This document shows, piece by piece, positions 61,215 to 64,000 of a DNA stretch of 64,000 nucleotides. This DNA comes from Oscheius onirici (Eukaryota; Nematoda; Chromadorea; Rhabditida; Rhabditidae). Both the position numbers and the translations under genes were made by a program. The notes below the pieces were generated by a model that was not told the DNA's origin, made no database searches, and was given only the letters and a program-made list of their open reading frames with translations. The stretch is taken from contig OW051472.1 of assembly GCA_932521025.1 (NCBI GenBank), positions 3,162,001 through 3,226,000 on the forward strand. The letters run 5' to 3'. Position 1 is the stretch's first letter; every line of letters begins with the position of its first letter.

Positions 61215-64000
61215 TCAGACAGGGTTAGCAGGATCTCGATAAGGTTTCCCGAAGTCATTTTGACCGAACCCAATGAGGTTCTTGCGATGACGTCCAATTA
61301 TCTGTTCCTCGATCTGGGCATCCGGGAAATGCGGACGGGGATTGGTCACGGAAATTATCTTAAAAACATTTGTTGTCTGTTAAATTTTTCCCACAAACCG
61401 GATCTCGAGTAAAGACTACTCGTCCAGGAGCTGACATGTCGCTAATCCTGGTCAAGGAGTCGGCTTGACTCTTGCTCATAAGCGGAATGGTCGGCTTCAG
61501 AGAGAACTTGATCTTGTGCATCATGTCGCACTTTCCTTCCTGGAGATGAAGACGCATGTCCGTACAGAAAAAGGCCCCAATGTGACAGAGAGAGCATTGT
61601 AGACGATGGACTCGGATGTGGCTGACCATATGACGACGACCCTCCTGAAATATTGTATTTTGTGGGAGAGGTATTTTATGAAACTGTCAAACTACTTTGA
61701 ATCAAACCACCATGTTTCCATTCTCTTAAAAACTAACCTTAAGAGTAGCGGTCGTGGCATGACAGTAGTCACACTTCCATGGTCCAATCGGTTCACCGTG
61801 AGCGTTGGAATACGAGCCATTTCCCTAAAAATTGTCCGTTTTCCCTTCCCAATAATAACTGACAACTAGTTTGAGTCCGGAGAAGAAGACGGTTTTCTGT
61901 AGATTGGATAGAAGAACGGGGACGGTAGAGAGATCGCCTGGCTGCGATATGGGCTCCCCAGTTCGTCTAATAAGCTGAAAAATGAATGACTTTTTGCAAA
62001 TCTCTTGCTTACCATCTTTCCGTCTTCACTGGTATCTCGGGCCACATTCATGTCCTGCTTTCGACGACTCGAGCCGCCGCTGACAATAGGTGGAGTCTCT
62101 GAAGCTCTGGAGGCGAAAGATTCCTCATTCCCATCAGTGGTTCGTCTAAAAAAACTTTGTTTTCCAAAGAAAACTACCAAAATGCTACCTGATTTTGTAG
62201 CTCCCTGGAGGCCTTCCTTTCGGACGAATCATGTCCACGGGAGATTCGGATTTTGGAAGAACAAGAACAGGTTTCTGGGGAGTGACGGGAGGCGTCATCT
62301 GACTCGGATCGGCGCTATCTTCATCTCTTTTTGTCTTTCCCTTATCCGTGTCCAAGAGATAGCTCTCCATCCAGTCGGGACGTTTCTTGGCTCGACTGGG
62401 TCTCGGACCGGACAGATCAGCCTGATCGTCAAAGATAACCTCAGTAGTCCGTCTCTTTCGCCTCTTGATCACTTGTCCTTCCTTTGGGGGAGTGTCCTCC
62501 TCAAGCTCCGTCTTCTGCTCATCAGGACTGCTTTGAGGACTCTCCTCCTCAGGCTCTGGTGATTCCACGACATCTGGCGTCTCCGTCTTGGCGACTCTCT
62601 CCCTCTCTTGCATCTTCAACAATTGTCTCTGCTTTTCCATATAGGCAGCACGACCGCGGAGCTTCTTCTTCCGTCCAAATAGACGAACTTGCGAGACGTC
62701 CGTCTTCTCTCCCATCATCTCCTCGACCTTCTTCAGCATAGTGTTCATGACTCGTTTCACATCCATCTCCCGCTTTCTGTCTTCTTGACTTTGACTTCTG
62801 ATTGGAGGAGGTGTCGGGTCTCGAAGTGTCTCTTCCTTCTTCTCCTTTGGAAGCTTTATTATTTTGACCGGAGTGACGGTAGCCTCTCTGACACGAAGAG
62901 TACGGGAACGGTTCTGAAAGAATACTGTACTCTCGCATTCAGTTCTTCTCACCCTGGACATTCTGGTCAACGTCGGTGGAGCCTCATCCTCATCCTCTTC
63001 GTCTCCATTCGTCTCATCCAGATCGATGGGTTCAATCACAGGAGGCGATTCTTCTTTCTCCACCATCCTCTCTTCCTCCTCCTCATTTTCCTCTTTTTTC
63101 ATATCTGGACTCAAACTGCGACTGCGACGTCCCTTCTTTCCCACAGTTTTTTCCCGATCCGGATCGTCTTCTCTGTCCTCCACATGCTGAGCCTTGACAG
63201 CTCCGTGAACTTTTCGGTAGTGATTGAAGTAGTTGCTCCATTTGCTGATGGTATGGTTACAAAGATAGCAGCTGATCTTTCCCTGCTTCACGTAACTGTG
63301 CTTCATTCCACAGTGGTAGCCGAAGATCTGAACAAGGTATTATTTTCAGACTGGATGTCCTACCGAAAAGTTCTTGAAGGGAGCAATATCCGCACAATTT
63401 GGATGAGTACATTTCAAGGTTGCTCCGTCAACAAGACCGCGATTGAAGCGAGAAATTTTGTGAAGAGCAGCCAGCTGAACAGTTTTTGGTCAACGTTCTC
63501 TTCCCAAAAGACTACCTCGTTAGGAGGAAGTTCAGCAGAGTATCGAGAAAGAATGTTATCTCTCGGATTTCTAAGCTTCATGGCCTTGCTTCGAGTGTGA
63601 GGATCCTGTGGGAAACAGACGGCCGTCCGTCCACTGGGCAGATTCTTGTCTCCCAAAAGAGCTGACGCCAGTCCGACGAGACGAGATTCTACTGGAAGTT
63701 CACTTCCTATGCGGGGAAGAGTCGGAATAATCAGAGGGTCCTAAACTTCGACTGTTCTACTAAAAAAGAACTAATACTTTGCTTCCAGGAACAGGAATAA
63801 CGACATCTTGTATTTTTCTGTTGATGATTTTGATAATGTTCTTGTTTTTCTTTCTCTCGTCCCCATCCTCTTCGTCCTCGTCCGTTTTCTGTTCCACTGC
63901 AAACAGTTTATACAAAAGTGACAAATAAACGAACCCTGAGATTGAGTCATCAAGAATTGCTGCCAAAGTGAGGCCGAATTGGCGCTGACGGCTGTGAATT
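61215..64000 (-). CDS. C2H2 zinc-finger nuclear protein, 5' end beyond window
   Basis: Runs off the right edge. From right to left: acidic/basic low-complexity (DEDEEDGDERKKNKN near 63870), IPVPGSK joined to DPLIIPTLPRIGSELP, a finger at 63400-63290 (LKCTHPNCADIAPFKNFS, then FGYHCGMKHSYV), and a second (CYLCNHTISKWSNYFNHYRK, then VH). A region of about 330 residues rich in Lys, Arg and Glu follows, with nuclear-localisation-like stretches. Then come WKCDYCHATTATL-type and LQCSLCHIGAFFCTDMRLHL fingers near 61770-61540, and a C-terminus ending PYRDPANPV at 61215. Spaced fingers and long disordered linkers suggest a chromatin or transcription factor. I did not match it to a named protein. Confidence 0.75.

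Noticed and set aside
62689-63600. 303-codon plus-strand ORF at the right end
   Set aside because: Antisense to the zinc-finger gene, whose frame has Cys/His fingers and consistent introns.

Overview
This is a gene-dense animal nuclear segment, most likely from a nematode. Introns are mostly 37-60 nt. A C-type lectin-CUB protein and a DUF229 protein are present, both typical of nematodes. Several start codons sit at, or within about 45 nt of, an isolated TTTCAG-type acceptor, as expected if spliced leaders are added. No species is claimed.

Layout. 0.4-5.1 kb (-): tripeptidyl-peptidase II. 5.7-16.9 kb (-): a myosin VII (MYO7A/HUM-6 type). One of its introns is swollen to 1.37 kb and holds a 5'-truncated RTE-like retrotransposon and a complete 213-codon membrane-protein gene on the opposite strand. 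Another intron holds a roughly 460-bp element with inverted ends and two tRNA-like segments. 16.9-19.4 kb: no gene seen. 19.4-21.5 kb (-): a probable receptor L-domain protein whose cytoplasmic tail is built from repeated YEEV-type tyrosine motifs. 21.7-22.2 kb: 3' end of a hAT transposon. 22.2-22.5 kb (-): orphan terminal exons of an unknown gene. 22.6-23.4 kb: the second, inverted and apparently identical copy of the 213-codon gene; a decayed third copy lies at 25.7 kb. 23.8-24.7 kb (+): C-type lectin-CUB protein. 25.0-25.4 kb (-): small two-exon gene. 26.1-28.7 kb (-): DUF229 protein. 30.9-34.8 kb (+): RAD50, followed by a hAT-type MITE with clear target-site duplication. 35.7-38.7 kb (+): PLAA/UFD-3. 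38.9-40.0 kb (-): unknown protein. 41.5-45.7 kb (-): SEC23, with a small predicted secreted coiled-coil gene nested antisense in an intron. 46.4-48.5 kb (-): degenerate membrane-protein pseudogene. 49.2-49.8 kb: two gene 3' ends placed back to back around a palindrome. 51.2-53.9 kb (-): mucin-like Thr/Ser-rich membrane protein, divergently paired with a gene at 54.1-56.5 kb (+) encoding an aromatic-amino-acid-decarboxylase-like domain behind a signal peptide, ectodomain and membrane span. 57.1-58.3 kb (-): decayed paralogue of the mucin. 58.7-60.5 kb (-): cyclin H. 61.2-64.0 kb (-): C2H2 zinc-finger protein running off the right edge.

Most genes are conserved housekeeping functions with no shared pathway: proteolysis, DNA repair, COPII transport, ubiquitin/p97, CDK7 activation. 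The accessory interest lies in (i) the inverted 848-bp duplication linking the myosin intron to the 22.6-kb locus, (ii) the membrane-tethered decarboxylase-like protein with its divergent mucin partner, and (iii) the receptor tail assembled from exons that each end in the same QYE unit. Exon joins were read by eye from splice signals and reading frame and should be treated as models.
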